From NCBI RefSeq assembly GCF_000981585.1, contig NZ_LN831776.1:2247001-2311000 (forward strand): a stretch of 64,000 bases of DNA. Reading direction: 5' to 3'. The notes under the pieces are model-generated. The model worked only from the letters and a program-made list of their open reading frames with translations. It did no database searches and was not told the DNA's origin. Source of the DNA: Paenibacillus riograndensis SBR5 (lineage in GTDB: Bacteria; Bacillota; Bacilli; Paenibacillales; Paenibacillaceae). Shown piece by piece: positions 1 through 8,064 of the stretch. The position numbers and the translations under genes were made by a program. Within the stretch, counting starts at the first letter, position 1. Every line of letters begins with the position of its first letter.

Positions 1-454
1 TAAAATCGCCCGCTGGGGCGTATCCAACCTCGATACCGCGGATATGAAGGAGCTGCTGCGCATTCCTGGTGGAGACCGCTGTGCTGTAAATCAGGTCCTC
101 TACCATCTCGGCTCCCGGGGCATTGAGCATGAACTGCTGCCATGGCAGCGTACCCACAAGATCCCTGTAATGGCATACTCTCCGCTGGCCCAGGCAGGCA
201 AGCTCCGCAAAGGAGTGACTGAGAATGAGACGGTACGCGAGATAGCAGAGAAACATGGGGCAACCCCGTTGCAGATCATGCTGGCCTGGAGCATCCGGGA
301 AGGCGATATCATTGCCATCCCCAAAGCATCGAGCCGCAAGCATGTCACCGAAAACGCCGAAGCCGCGAAGATCCGGCTGAGCGAAGAGGAATGCTGGAAG
401 CTCGATGATGCTTTTCCTCAGCCTGCCTGGAAGGTGCCGCTGGATATGATTTGA
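1..454 (+). CDS. Aldo/keto reductase, C-terminal part (5' end outside window)
   Basis: The reading frame is open from base 2 and lacks its N-terminus, so this is the 3' part of a gene starting before the window. About 150 residues remain. They match the second half of the AKR barrel: WGVSN, then AVNQVLYHL, PVMAYSPLAQ and IPKASS, which are the strand and NADPH phosphate-binding segments of the family. The catalytic Asp/Tyr/Lys region would lie upstream and cannot be seen. The family performs NADPH-dependent reduction of aldehydes or ketones in the cytosol; the substrate cannot be inferred. A terminator follows directly, so it ends its transcription unit. The internal ATG at 44 is not a plausible start. 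Confidence 0.9.
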   Translation, partial: KIARWGVSNLDTADMKELLRIPGGDRCAVNQVLYHLGSRGIEHELLPWQRTHKIPVMAYSPLAQAGKLRKGVTENETVREIAEKHGATPLQIMLAWSIREGDIIAIPKASSRKHVTENAEAAKIRLSEEECWKLDDAFPQPAWKVPLDMI

Positions 455-469
455 GTTTAGTTATGGAGA

Positions 470-503
470 GGCTGTCCCGGGAGTTTGGGGACGGCCTTTT
501 TTT
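470..503 (+). terminator. Intrinsic terminator of the AKR gene
   Basis: GGCTGTCCC (470-478) pairs with GGGACGGCC (488-496), including one G-T pair, and is followed by seven T. It lies 16 bases after the AKR stop. Confidence 0.85.
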
Positions 504-611
504 GGTTGGGCGCGGCGAAGCCGGCAGAGGAGGAAACAACGGCAAAGGTGCTATTGCTGGGCGCGGCTAGTTCGGATTCTTCGCTATTCACAGTGCGCCC
601 AGCTACTAGGC

Positions 612-917
612 CAAATGAGAGGTAAAAATACCTCTGATTCCGCCCCAAGCGGCCCGCTGAGGCAAATGAGAGGTAAAAATACCTCTGATTCCGCTCAAAG
701 CGGCCCGCTGAGGCAAATGAGAGGTAAAAGTACCTCTGATTCCGCTCAAAGCGGCCCGCTGAGGCAAATGAGAGGTAAAAATACCTCTGATTCCGCCCCA
801 AGCAGGCCGCTGAGCCAAATGAGAGGTAAAAATACCTCTGATTCCGCCCCAAGCAGGCCGCTGAGCCAAATGAGAGGTAAAAGTACCTCTGATTCCGCCC
901 CAAGCGGGCCGCTGGAG
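612..917. repeat. Tandem repeat, six copies of a 51-bp unit
   Basis: Units start at 612, 663, 714, 765, 816 and 867, exactly 51 bp apart. Each holds a perfect 7-bp inverted repeat, AGAGGTA with TACCTCT around a 4-base A-rich loop. Most also hold a second small palindrome (AGCGG C CCGCT or a variant). Because 51 is a multiple of three, the array is open in several frames on both strands; those reading frames are by-products of the periodicity and have no ribosome site. The array abuts the truncated end of a decayed beta-glucosidase gene at 931. Confidence 0.95.
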
Positions 918-930
918 CTCTATCCGCTCC

Positions 931-1319
931 TGGCAGATTGCGGAAGGTGATATGCAGCTGATCAGCGAGCCGCTTGATATGCTGGGCATCAACTATTATT
1001 TAACGGGACTGATGCCCGGCATGTCAGCGAAGGCGGGCTAATGCAGATCAGTACGGTGAACGTGGGGGATGAGCACACGGATATCGGCTGGCCGATCTAT
1101 CCGCAGGGGTTTTACACCGTTCTAGCCGCATTTATGAATTGTATGGAGATATTCCGGTTTATACTACGGAGAATGGTGCATCCTATAATGACGAGCCGGT
1201 GAGGGGGCGCGGCGGATCGGAAAAGTATGGATCACTTTGAACGGACCTGCTGCTACACGATGCGGCTTGGTCTGATCCATGGGGGTTACAAAGACACCCG
1301 CCAGAACAAAAAAGGATAA
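931..1319 (+). pseudogene. Decayed GH1 beta-glucosidase (C-terminal remnants)
   Basis: Three frames together spell the C-terminal third of a family 1 glycoside hydrolase. At 931-1041 the translation contains GDMQLISEPLDMLGINYY and then stops. Next come IGWPIYPQGFYT and, in another frame, IYELYGDIPVYTTENGAS, where TENG carries the family nucleophile Glu. The last piece contains MRLGLIHGGYKDTRQNKK, matching the GH1 end where R-x-GLIHVDY is usual. At least two frameshifts, a stop and deletions are present, and the N-terminal two thirds are missing, replaced by the 51-bp repeat array. No function is expected. Assignment rests on motif recognition from memory of the family. Confidence 0.8.
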
Positions 1320-1378
1320 CTTTTACCAAAATAAGGTTTCGATTAACGGTTTTTACATTTGAATAATGAATCTAATGG

Positions 1379-1414
1379 CGGAAGCCTTGCGGTAAAATGC
1401 AGGCTTCCGTTTTT
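1379..1414 (+). terminator. Intrinsic terminator behind the GH1 remnant
   Basis: CGGAAGCCT (1379-1387) pairs perfectly with AGGCTTCCG (1401-1409), followed by five T. It probably survives from the former beta-glucosidase unit and insulates the mannitol locus. Confidence 0.8.
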
Positions 1415-1480
1415 GCACATTAGGCCGTTCGGAGGAGGAAAAATGCCGGTAAATAGCCCTTTGGCAGGAACTCTTAAATG

Positions 1481-1550
1481 TTGTCAACAATGTTCATGAC
1501 GAAACCGTGTTTTCAATTTGCTGACAAAGAAAGCGCTTTGATTTACGATG
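1481..1550 (+). promoter_or_regulatory. Mannitol promoter with candidate cre site and dyad
   Basis: A -35-like CTGACA (1521-1526) and -10-like TACGAT (1544-1549) are separated by 17 bp. Within the spacer lies AGAAAGCGCTTTGA (1528-1541), which differs at two end positions from the ideal CcpA operator TGAAAGCGCTTTCA, so catabolite repression is likely. Upstream, TTGTCA (1481) and TGACGA (1497) form an imperfect dyad that could bind MtlR; it does not match the Bacillus MtlR consensus closely and is only a suggestion. Confidence 0.6.
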
Positions 1551-1624
1551 TCTGCATAAGGGATAACCTTTCAAAACGCTTCAAGATGGGGCGTCCCATT
1601 CACTAACATAAGGGGGCATTTTAA

Positions 1625-3088
1625 ATGGCCACAACAGCAACAACGCAAACTTCATCCGGTGGTGTAAGGGTGAAGGTTCAACAATTCGGCCGCATGCTCA
1701 GCGGTATGGTTATGCCGAACATCGGCGCTTTTATCGCCTGGGGGTTAATTACGGCTTTATTTATTCCGACCGGCTGGTTACCCAATAAAGATCTGGCAAT
1801 GCTGGTTGACCCAATGATCAAGTTCCTGCTGCCGCTGCTTATCGGTTATACAGGCGGGCAGATGATCAACGGGAAGCGCGGCGGTGTCATCGGTGCGATT
1901 GCGACCATGGGGGTTATCGTCGGGGCAGACATTCCAATGTTCCTTGGAGCCATGATTGTCGGGCCTTTGGCGGGCTGGGTGCTGAGACTCTTCGACCGTG
2001 CGGTTGAAGGGAAAATCAAGGCAGGCTTTGAAATGCTGGTCAACAACTTCTCGCTCGGGATTATCGGCGGTATTTTGACGCTGGGAGCCTACAAAGGGAT
2101 CGGGCCGCTGGTTCAGGGGCTGACCAATATTTTGTCTAACGGTGTTGAATTTCTTGTCAATCATAACCTGCTGCCGCTGGTTAACATCATTATCGAGCCG
2201 GCAAAGGTATTGTTCCTGAACAATGCGATCAACCACGGAATTCTGAGTCCCATTGCTGCTGAAGAATCGGCGCGGATCGGGAAATCTATCCTGTTCATGC
2301 TGGAATCCAACCCGGGTCCAGGTCTTGGTATCCTGCTTGCTTACTGGCTGGTTGGCAAAGGTTCGGCCAAATCCTCCGCACCTGGTGCGGTGATCATTCA
2401 CTTCCTGGGGGGTATCCATGAAATTTACTTCCCGTATATCCTGATGAATCCGCGTCTGATTCTGGCAGTCATCGGCGGCGGTGTAAGCGGTACATTTACC
2501 TTCCAGCTTCTTGGAGCGGGACTCACTTCTTCGCCATCTCCGGGCAGTATCTTCGCTTACCTTGCCATGACGCCTAAGGGCGGTTATGGACCGATGTTCG
2601 CCGGTGTTATTGTAGCAACCGTTGTTTCCTTCCTGCTCGCTGCGCTTCTGCTTAAGACCAGCAGCAAGAACAACGAGGATGATGTGGATCTGGAAGAAGC
2701 CTCTGCAAAAATGCGTGAAATGAAAGCTGCCGGCACTGCGGCTAACCCATCAGCAGCTGCAACTACAGCAAATGTAATCACTCCTAATGTAACGGCCAAC
2801 GTACGCAACAAAGCAGATGTCAACAAGATCGTCTTTGCTTGTGACGCAGGTATGGGCTCCAGTGCAATGGGCGCTTCCGTTCTGCGGAAGAAGCTGCAGA
2901 ATGCAGGCGTCAACATCACGGTTGTGAACTCTGCGGTCAGTGAAATCCCTGCGGATGCTGATATTGTAGTCACCCAGAAAACACTGACGGACCGGGCGAT
3001 TGCCAGCAATCCGAACGCAGAGCATATCTCGATAGACAATTTCCTGAAGAGCCCGAAATATGACGAGCTGGTGGAACGTTTGAAGTAA
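1625..3088 (+). CDS. mtlA: PTS mannitol-specific EIICB component
   Basis: Membrane permease that imports mannitol and phosphorylates it to mannitol 1-phosphate. The N-terminal IIC part (about residues 1-350) is a string of hydrophobic helices carrying the family motif GGIHE at 262-266. A polar linker of about 50 residues, rich in Ala, Thr and Asn, leads to the IIB domain, where CDAGMGSSAMGA supplies the phospho-accepting Cys406. At 487 aa it has the length of IICB proteins without a fused IIA; the IIA is encoded separately by mtlF. The start is fixed by AAGGGGG eight bases upstream of the ATG. It is first in the locus, behind the promoter and cre candidate, and is separated from mtlR by a long hairpin. 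Confidence 0.97.
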   Translation: MATTATTQTSSGGVRVKVQQFGRMLSGMVMPNIGAFIAWGLITALFIPTGWLPNKDLAMLVDPMIKFLLPLLIGYTGGQMINGKRGGVIGAIATMGVIVGADIPMFLGAMIVGPLAGWVLRLFDRAVEGKIKAGFEMLVNNFSLGIIGGILTLGAYKGIGPLVQGLTNILSNGVEFLVNHNLLPLVNIIIEPAKVLFLNNAINHGILSPIAAEESARIGKSILFMLESNPGPGLGILLAYWLVGKGSAKSSAPGAVIIHFLGGIHEIYFPYILMNPRLILAVIGGGVSGTFTFQLLGAGLTSSPSPGSIFAYLAMTPKGGYGPMFAGVIVATVVSFLLAALLLKTSSKNNEDDVDLEEASAKMREMKAAGTAANPSAAATTANVITPNVTANVRNKADVNKIVFACDAGMGSSAMGASVLRKKLQNAGVNITVVNSAVSEIPADADIVVTQKTLTDRAIASNPNAEHISIDNFLKSPKYDELVERLK

Positions 3089-3122
3089 GGAAAGCAGGGT
3101 CAATCTGTATTCAGCTAAATTA

Positions 3123-3165
3123 GGAGACAAACGCTGGCCCTCATGCAAGGCCAGCGTTTGTCTCC
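3123..3165 (+). other. 17-bp perfect hairpin between mtlA and mtlR
   Basis: GGAGACAAACGCTGGCC (3123-3139) pairs perfectly with 3149-3165 around a 9-base loop. No T-tract follows (the next bases are agttaagg), so it is not a typical intrinsic terminator. It may stabilise the 3' end of a processed mtlA mRNA or lower expression of the downstream regulator. Confidence 0.85.
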
Positions 3166-3186
3166 AGTTAAGGCGAGGGTTCGCAG

Positions 3187-5256
3187 ATGATGAAAAAAAT
3201 TACCGCAAGACAGCGCCAGATTCTATGGATTCTCTTGGGTGTGAAAGAAGAGATCACTGCTGCAGAAATCGCCGAGTCGACCGGGGTAAGCGTGCGGACG
3301 GTTCACCGGGAGATGGAGGATATTGAGCGGCTTCTGGGGGATTTCAGGCTCGATCTGATCAGGAAATCAGGAAAAGGCATCGCTTTGAGCGGATCTGAGG
3401 CCGCTCTTGCGGAGCTGCGTCTGTTTTTGCGGGAAGAAAAGCCTGCGGAATACTCCGGGGAGGACCGCAAAATCTATGAGCTTTGCACGCTGCTGGAAGC
3501 CGAAGAACCGGTGAAGCTGTTCACGCTGGCCCATTCGCTCAAGGTAACGGTGGCGACGATCAGCTATGACCTGGATGAGCTGGAGCCGTGGGTCCGCAAA
3601 TTCGGTCTGGAGCTGGTCCGAAGGCGGGGGTACGGTGTTGAGATTACGGGTCAGGAAGCCGACAAGCGCCGGGCCATCTGCAGGCTGGCTGCTGAGTATC
3701 TGGACCTGTCCGATCTGGTAGGACATACGCCGCGGACCGAGAGCAACCCGGTTTTCCGCCTTTTGCTGACTACCGTAGGCAAAGTAAGTCTGATGACTGT
3801 GGAGAGCATACTGTGGGACATGGAATGGAAGTGGACTGCGGAGCTTCCCGAAATCGTCTACATGGAAATGCTGCTGGGTCTGGCTGTGACCACCCGGCGG
3901 ATCGAGATCGGCCGGGGGATTAACAGCAGCGAAGAAGCCGGATTCTCCCGGGTATCCGATCACCGCAGCATTGCCGGTGCGGAGCAGTTCGCGAAGCGGC
4001 TGGAAGCGGCACTCGGACAGGAGTTTGCCCGCGCGGAGATTCTCTACATGGCCGGATTGTTCGACCGGGTACAGGAGTCGTTCTCCTCAAGCGGCGTCGC
4101 TTACGGCGATATGGAGCTGATGGAGATTGTATACAGGCTGACAGAGAGCGTGGCGAAGCGCACGGGGCTGCCTTTTGAGCGGGACCGTTCGCTGCGGGAA
4201 GGCTTGCTGGAGCATATGGACCCGGCGCTGAAGCGGATCCGGGAAGGCACGCGTATCCGTAATCCGCTGCTTGGGCCCATCCGCAAGGACTATGATTATT
4301 TATTCACTATTGTCCGTGCGGCTGCCCAGGATATCCAGCTGGAGCTGACGATTCCGGACGAAGAGATCGGTTTTCTGGTCATGCATTTTGGCGCATCCAT
4401 GGAGAGGCTGAACCAGCTGAAGCGCAGTGTCCGGGCAATTCTGGTCTGTGCCAGCGGCCTCAGCTCCTCCAGGCTGCTCGCCACAAGGCTGGCCAAGGAG
4501 ATGCCGCAGATTGAGGTGCTTGGCAACATCTCCTGGTATGAGGCCGCGCGTCTGCCCGGTACGGATTATGATCTGATTATTTCTACGATTGACCTGCCGA
4601 TCGACAAGGAACGCTATATCAAAATCAGCCCCCTGCTTACAGGGGAAGAGATAGAGAAGCTGCTGAAGTATATCCAAAATATCACGCTGAAGAACCGGGA
4701 GCCGGCTTCACCCGGCGAGTCTGATCAGCCGGTCCGTGAGGAAGCTGCGCTGGGCCGGCTGAAAAGCTACAAGGGAATTCTGGATGAGACAGTCAGCCTG
4801 CTGGAGCGTTTCCGCTTCCACCCGCTGGACAACACCGGCTTGTCCTTATCCCGTACGCTGGCCGGAACGCTGGAGCTTTTGAATGGCAGCGGTGTGGTCG
4901 GTGACGCCGGTATCGTGCTGGAGCGCCTGCTGGAGCGGGAGCGAATGGCCAGCCAGGTGATTCCGGATACAGGGCTTGCGCTGTTCCATACCCGGAGCAG
5001 CCATGTCCATATGTCCTCCTTGACACTGTACCGGCTGAGTCAGCCGGTGCTATTGGAGGGCGGAACCGAGGTCCGCGTTATTTTGCTGATGCTGGCTCCG
5101 CGCAGGCTGTCCAGGGAGAGTCTGGAGGTGCTCAGCGAGATCAGCGCCCTGCTGCTGAATTCGGAGCTGGTCAAACTGCTGGAGGAACGGACTGAGCCCG
5201 AGATCAGGCAGTATTTATCGTCGGAGCTGCTTCATTTTTTTGAAAATAAAATGTGA
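3187..5256 (+). CDS. mtlR: Mannitol operon transcriptional activator, PRD/EII type
   Basis: PTS-controlled activator of the mannitol genes, 689 aa as usual for MtlR. Order of parts: an N-terminal HTH (about 1-60, TAAEIAESTGVSVRTVHRE), a second winged helix (about 90-150), two PTS regulation domains (about 185-405), an EIIB-Gat-like domain with VCASGLSSSR carrying Cys421, and an EIIA-like domain with LFHTR carrying His601. These match the regulatory Cys419 and His599 known in Bacillus subtilis MtlR. Activity is therefore expected to respond to mannitol EII and HPr phosphorylation. Start is the first of two tandem ATG codons behind GAGGG. Its end lies just upstream of mtlF. Confidence 0.95.
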   Translation: MMKKITARQRQILWILLGVKEEITAAEIAESTGVSVRTVHREMEDIERLLGDFRLDLIRKSGKGIALSGSEAALAELRLFLREEKPAEYSGEDRKIYELCTLLEAEEPVKLFTLAHSLKVTVATISYDLDELEPWVRKFGLELVRRRGYGVEITGQEADKRRAICRLAAEYLDLSDLVGHTPRTESNPVFRLLLTTVGKVSLMTVESILWDMEWKWTAELPEIVYMEMLLGLAVTTRRIEIGRGINSSEEAGFSRVSDHRSIAGAEQFAKRLEAALGQEFARAEILYMAGLFDRVQESFSSSGVAYGDMELMEIVYRLTESVAKRTGLPFERDRSLREGLLEHMDPALKRIREGTRIRNPLLGPIRKDYDYLFTIVRAAAQDIQLELTIPDEEIGFLVMHFGASMERLNQLKRSVRAILVCASGLSSSRLLATRLAKEMPQIEVLGNISWYEAARLPGTDYDLIISTIDLPIDKERYIKISPLLTGEEIEKLLKYIQNITLKNREPASPGESDQPVREEAALGRLKSYKGILDETVSLLERFRFHPLDNTGLSLSRTLAGTLELLNGSGVVGDAGIVLERLLERERMASQVIPDTGLALFHTRSSHVHMSSLTLYRLSQPVLLEGGTEVRVILLMLAPRRLSRESLEVLSEISALLLNSELVKLLEERTEPEIRQYLSSELLHFFENKM

Positions 5257-5272
5257 AAGTGAGAGAAACCAT

Positions 5273-5707
5273 ATGAGTATACTGTCTGAAAATAAAGTGA
5301 TTATGAACGGTGCCGCCAAAGATAAATACGAAGCGATCACTATGGCTGGAAAGCTGCTTGTCGATGCCGGACATGTAACAGAGGAATATGTGCCCAAAAT
5401 GCTGGAGCGCGAAGAGGTGGTGTCGACCTATATGGGCGGAGGGCTGGCGATACCCCATGGCACCAAGGAAGCCAGACCTTTTATCAAATCCACCGGGCTG
5501 TCGGTTATCCGTTTTCCGGACGGTGTGGATTTTGGCGGGGATGAGCCGGCTTTTGTGGTCATTGGCATTGCAGCCGCCGGAGACGGGCATATGGAAGTGC
5601 TGACGAATGTGGCGATGATTTTTACGGAAGACGATGCGATTGAACGGGTGATGAATGCCCCTACCCCGGCCGATGTCATTGCAATCTTTGAAGGAGGACT
5701 GGAGTAA
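5273..5707 (+). CDS. mtlF: PTS mannitol-specific EIIA component
   Basis: Cytosolic phosphocarrier that passes phosphate from HPr to the IIB domain of MtlA. The 144-aa protein begins MSILSENKVIMNG, aligned with the usual MtlF start. The frame is open further upstream, with an ATG at 5240, but that start would lie inside mtlR. The active-site segment GGGLAIPHGT gives His62. The ribosome site is weak (AAGTGAGAG), so coupling to mtlR translation is likely. The stop codon overlaps the mtlD start by one base, which fits mtlF-mtlD co-translation. Confidence 0.95.
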   Translation: MSILSENKVIMNGAAKDKYEAITMAGKLLVDAGHVTEEYVPKMLEREEVVSTYMGGGLAIPHGTKEARPFIKSTGLSVIRFPDGVDFGGDEPAFVVIGIAAAGDGHMEVLTNVAMIFTEDDAIERVMNAPTPADVIAIFEGGLE

Positions 5708-6852
5708 TGAAGGCGGTCCATTTCGGTGCGGGCAATATCGGCAGAGGTTTTATCGGCTTGCTGCTGTCGCAGGCAGGGTATGAGGTATGCTTCGTTGATG
5801 TGAATGAGGCTTTTGTATCCCAGCTTCAGGAGCGGAAGGAATATCCGGTGACGTTGGCCAGCGAAGGGCAGGAAACCGTGATCGTCAAAAATGTGACTGC
5901 GCTGAGCAGCGTGACCCATGCAGAGGAAGTGGCGGCGTCCATTGCTGAAGCTGATCTGGTCACCACGGCTGTCGGAGTAACCATCCTTAAGCATATTGCC
6001 GGTGTGGTTGCAGATGGCATCCGCAAACGGGTGGCGGTCTCCAACGCTCCGCTGCATGTCATTGCCTGCGAAAATGCCATCGGCGGCAGCGCCCAGCTCA
6101 AAGAGCTGGTGTATGCCAAGCTGGACGGGGAGTCCCGCTCCAAAGCGGATGTCTCCGTTGCTTTTCCGAATGCGGCTGTGGACCGGATTGTGCCGCTGCA
6201 GCAGCATGAGGATATCCTGAAGGTAGTGGTGGAGCCATTCTATGAATGGGTTATTGATTCCTCGCAGATGATTCCCGGATATGTGCCTGTAGCGGGGGTT
6301 CATTATGTGGACAATCTTGAGCCATACATTGAGCGCAAACTGTTCACGGTGAACACGGGACACTGCTCGGCGGCCTATCTGGGCTACCTGCGGGGCTATG
6401 AGACGATCCAGCAGGCCATGGCCGATGAAGCTCTGACTGCACAGGTCCGTGAAGTGCTGGAGGAAACCGGTGCAGTGCTGATTCAGAAGCACGGCTTCGA
6501 TAAGGCGCAGCACAGCAAGTATATCGACAAAATCCTGGAACGCTTCCGCAACCCGGCGCTGACGGATGAAGTGTCCCGTGTCGGCCGCTCGCCGCTGCGC
6601 AAGCTTTCTCCGAATGACCGCCTGGTCTCTCCGGCATTGCAAGCGTACGACAGAGGACTGGGCTATACAGCCCTGACCCGTTCCATGGCCGGAGCTTTGC
6701 TGTTTGATGTGAAGGATGACCCTGAAGCTCTTGAGCTTCAGGCTGCGATTGCAGAGCTAGGCGCCGAAGCCGCTGTAACAAAATACACAGGTATTGCTGC
6801 AGACCATACGGTGCACCAGTCCATAATGTCAGAGTATGCAAAATTGAAATAA
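5707..6852 (+). CDS. mtlD: Mannitol-1-phosphate 5-dehydrogenase
   Basis: Converts mannitol 1-phosphate to fructose 6-phosphate with NAD+, linking uptake to glycolysis. The 381-aa protein is full length for the family. It opens with the Rossmann motif GAGNIGRGFIG (about 7-17) and keeps the conserved central block of long-chain mannitol dehydrogenases around ERKLFTVNTGHC, where the Lys and His are the usual active-site residues. Its ATG overlaps the mtlF stop (TAATG); the GGAG at the end of mtlF serves as ribosome site. A strong terminator follows, making it the last gene of the locus. Confidence 0.97.
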   Translation: MKAVHFGAGNIGRGFIGLLLSQAGYEVCFVDVNEAFVSQLQERKEYPVTLASEGQETVIVKNVTALSSVTHAEEVAASIAEADLVTTAVGVTILKHIAGVVADGIRKRVAVSNAPLHVIACENAIGGSAQLKELVYAKLDGESRSKADVSVAFPNAAVDRIVPLQQHEDILKVVVEPFYEWVIDSSQMIPGYVPVAGVHYVDNLEPYIERKLFTVNTGHCSAAYLGYLRGYETIQQAMADEALTAQVREVLEETGAVLIQKHGFDKAQHSKYIDKILERFRNPALTDEVSRVGRSPLRKLSPNDRLVSPALQAYDRGLGYTALTRSMAGALLFDVKDDPEALELQAAIAELGAEAAVTKYTGIAADHTVHQSIMSEYAKLK

Positions 6853-6865
6853 AAATAGTCCAAAC

Positions 6866-6920
6866 AGGGGCTTTGTGCTTCAGCCGGCTTGTGCACCGGC
6901 TGAGCCGCAAAGCCTCTTTT
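6866..6920 (+). terminator. Terminator of the mannitol locus
   Basis: AGGGGCTTTGTG followed by TTCAGCCGG (from 6866) pairs with CCGGCTGA and GCAAAGCCTCT around an 8-base loop, followed by TTTT. Two small mismatches interrupt the long stem. Confidence 0.85.
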
Positions 6921-7200
6921 GTTGTGAACAGAGGTTTCGTGCAGAGAGTTTCTGCAACAGATTAGCCTCTGTATCGGCTGGACACGGGAGATTGCCCAAA
7001 TACGCGGCAGGCTGTATTTTCTGCAATAGAACAGCCCCGGATTCAGCTCGACAGCCGGATCAGCTAAATTTTCTGCAATAGCTTTCCGGGGCAATTTGGC
7101 AAAGCCGAATTGGGGGCACTTCCCCGAAATTTCATCGCCTGAAGTGCCGCGAAAAAACGGCATGGATGTCTACTGCATGGAATGCATCCTGCTAAATCGT
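6921..7200. other. Gene-free stretch with three short direct repeats
   Basis: No gene is supported here. TTTCTGCAAYAG occurs at 6949-6960, 7018-7029 and 7070-7081 (one C/T variation), spaced 69 and 52 bp apart. Short reading frames lack ribosome sites and look like no known protein. Confidence 0.6.
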
Positions 7201-8064
7201 TTATCGCTTAAGCAGATGCACCCAAGCGGCATCCGGTGAAGTGGGGCTAAGGCTGCCGCCTGTCGGCTCGACCGTCAGCGCGATGTTGTCCGCTTCTCGC
7301 AGCTGGCTGCCTTTTACATACAGATGGCCCTTGGCATCTTCAATCTGAATCAGTCCCAGCGTATTCCGATTGCCGTTCTTAACAGCCCAGGCCTGGATTG
7401 ACAGGCCGTCGCTGAGCGCGACATCCTCGATCAGCACGAACAGTTCCTGGGAGCTGCCGTTGTACCAGACATTCCCGGAGAACTGGTCCTTCCGGCTCCA
7501 GTCCAGCGGATAGGCAACCGTCTCCGGCCTGTTCAGCACCGCCATAGCCTGGGGCTCATAGCTGCTCACATAGCGGTTGCGCTCCGAGCGCCCGTCCTGC
7601 TCCGTCCCAAACAGGCCGAGCAGCATGATGCCCACTGCGCCGCACAAGGCGAGTGCCGCCGCCCCGCGCCGGTAGGCCGGACGCAGGCCTGCTATTCTGC
7701 GCCGCCATCCCGTCCAGCGGACGCGGCGTCTTAACCTCCGCCGCACTGCACTTGACGGGTAGAGGGGGGACTGCTGCCCTGATGAGCCGCCGATATACCC
7801 GCCTCCTGAAGCGTTGTATCCGTCCGCGCGTCTTGCCGGTTCCGGTTCCGGGGCCGGTTGTGCCAGGAGCGGCAGCCAGGTGTCATAAAGCTCACGGCAG
7901 GCCTGGCAGTCTTCCAGATGGCGGCCCATCTCGGCGCGTTTGTCACCCTGTATGTCATTGCCGATCCAATCGATCCATTCCTCCTCGCTGTAATGGCGGA
8001 AGGGGACACGGGAGCCCCTGCCGCTGTACGAAGGTTCAGGATTTTCGTTTTTGTAACGGTTCAT
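7201..8064 (-). CDS. Anti-sigma factor, zinc-binding, RskA-like
   Basis: Membrane-anchored partner of the sigma factor encoded just upstream. From the N-terminus: a cytosolic zinc-finger anti-sigma motif HLEDCQAC (His49, Cys53, Cys56), a Gly/Pro/Arg-rich linker, one transmembrane helix (about 133-153) and an extracellular RskA-type domain with the family pattern ending TVEPTGGSLSPTSPD. At 287 aa it is of normal length. AAGGAG nine bases upstream of the ATG at 8064 decides the start; the longer frame to 8133 would run into the sigma gene. It overlaps the sigma gene by 29 bp, so the two are co-translated. The family holds its sigma factor at the membrane until a stress signal releases it; the signal is unknown. 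Confidence 0.88.
   Translation of the reverse strand: MNRYKNENPEPSYSGRGSRVPFRHYSEEEWIDWIGNDIQGDKRAEMGRHLEDCQACRELYDTWLPLLAQPAPEPEPARRADGYNASGGGYIGGSSGQQSPLYPSSAVRRRLRRRVRWTGWRRRIAGLRPAYRRGAAALALCGAVGIMLLGLFGTEQDGRSERNRYVSSYEPQAMAVLNRPETVAYPLDWSRKDQFSGNVWYNGSSQELFVLIEDVALSDGLSIQAWAVKNGNRNTLGLIQIEDAKGHLYVKGSQLREADNIALTVEPTGGSLSPTSPDAAWVHLLKR

Noticed and set aside
457..992. Reading frames of 111-148 codons on both strands across the 51-bp repeats
   Set aside because: Their length comes from a repeat period divisible by three. They have no ribosome site and repetitive, non-protein-like products.
5428..6642. 404-codon frame on the minus strand inside mtlF/mtlD
   Set aside because: It is the antisense shadow of two well-supported mannitol genes and resembles nothing.
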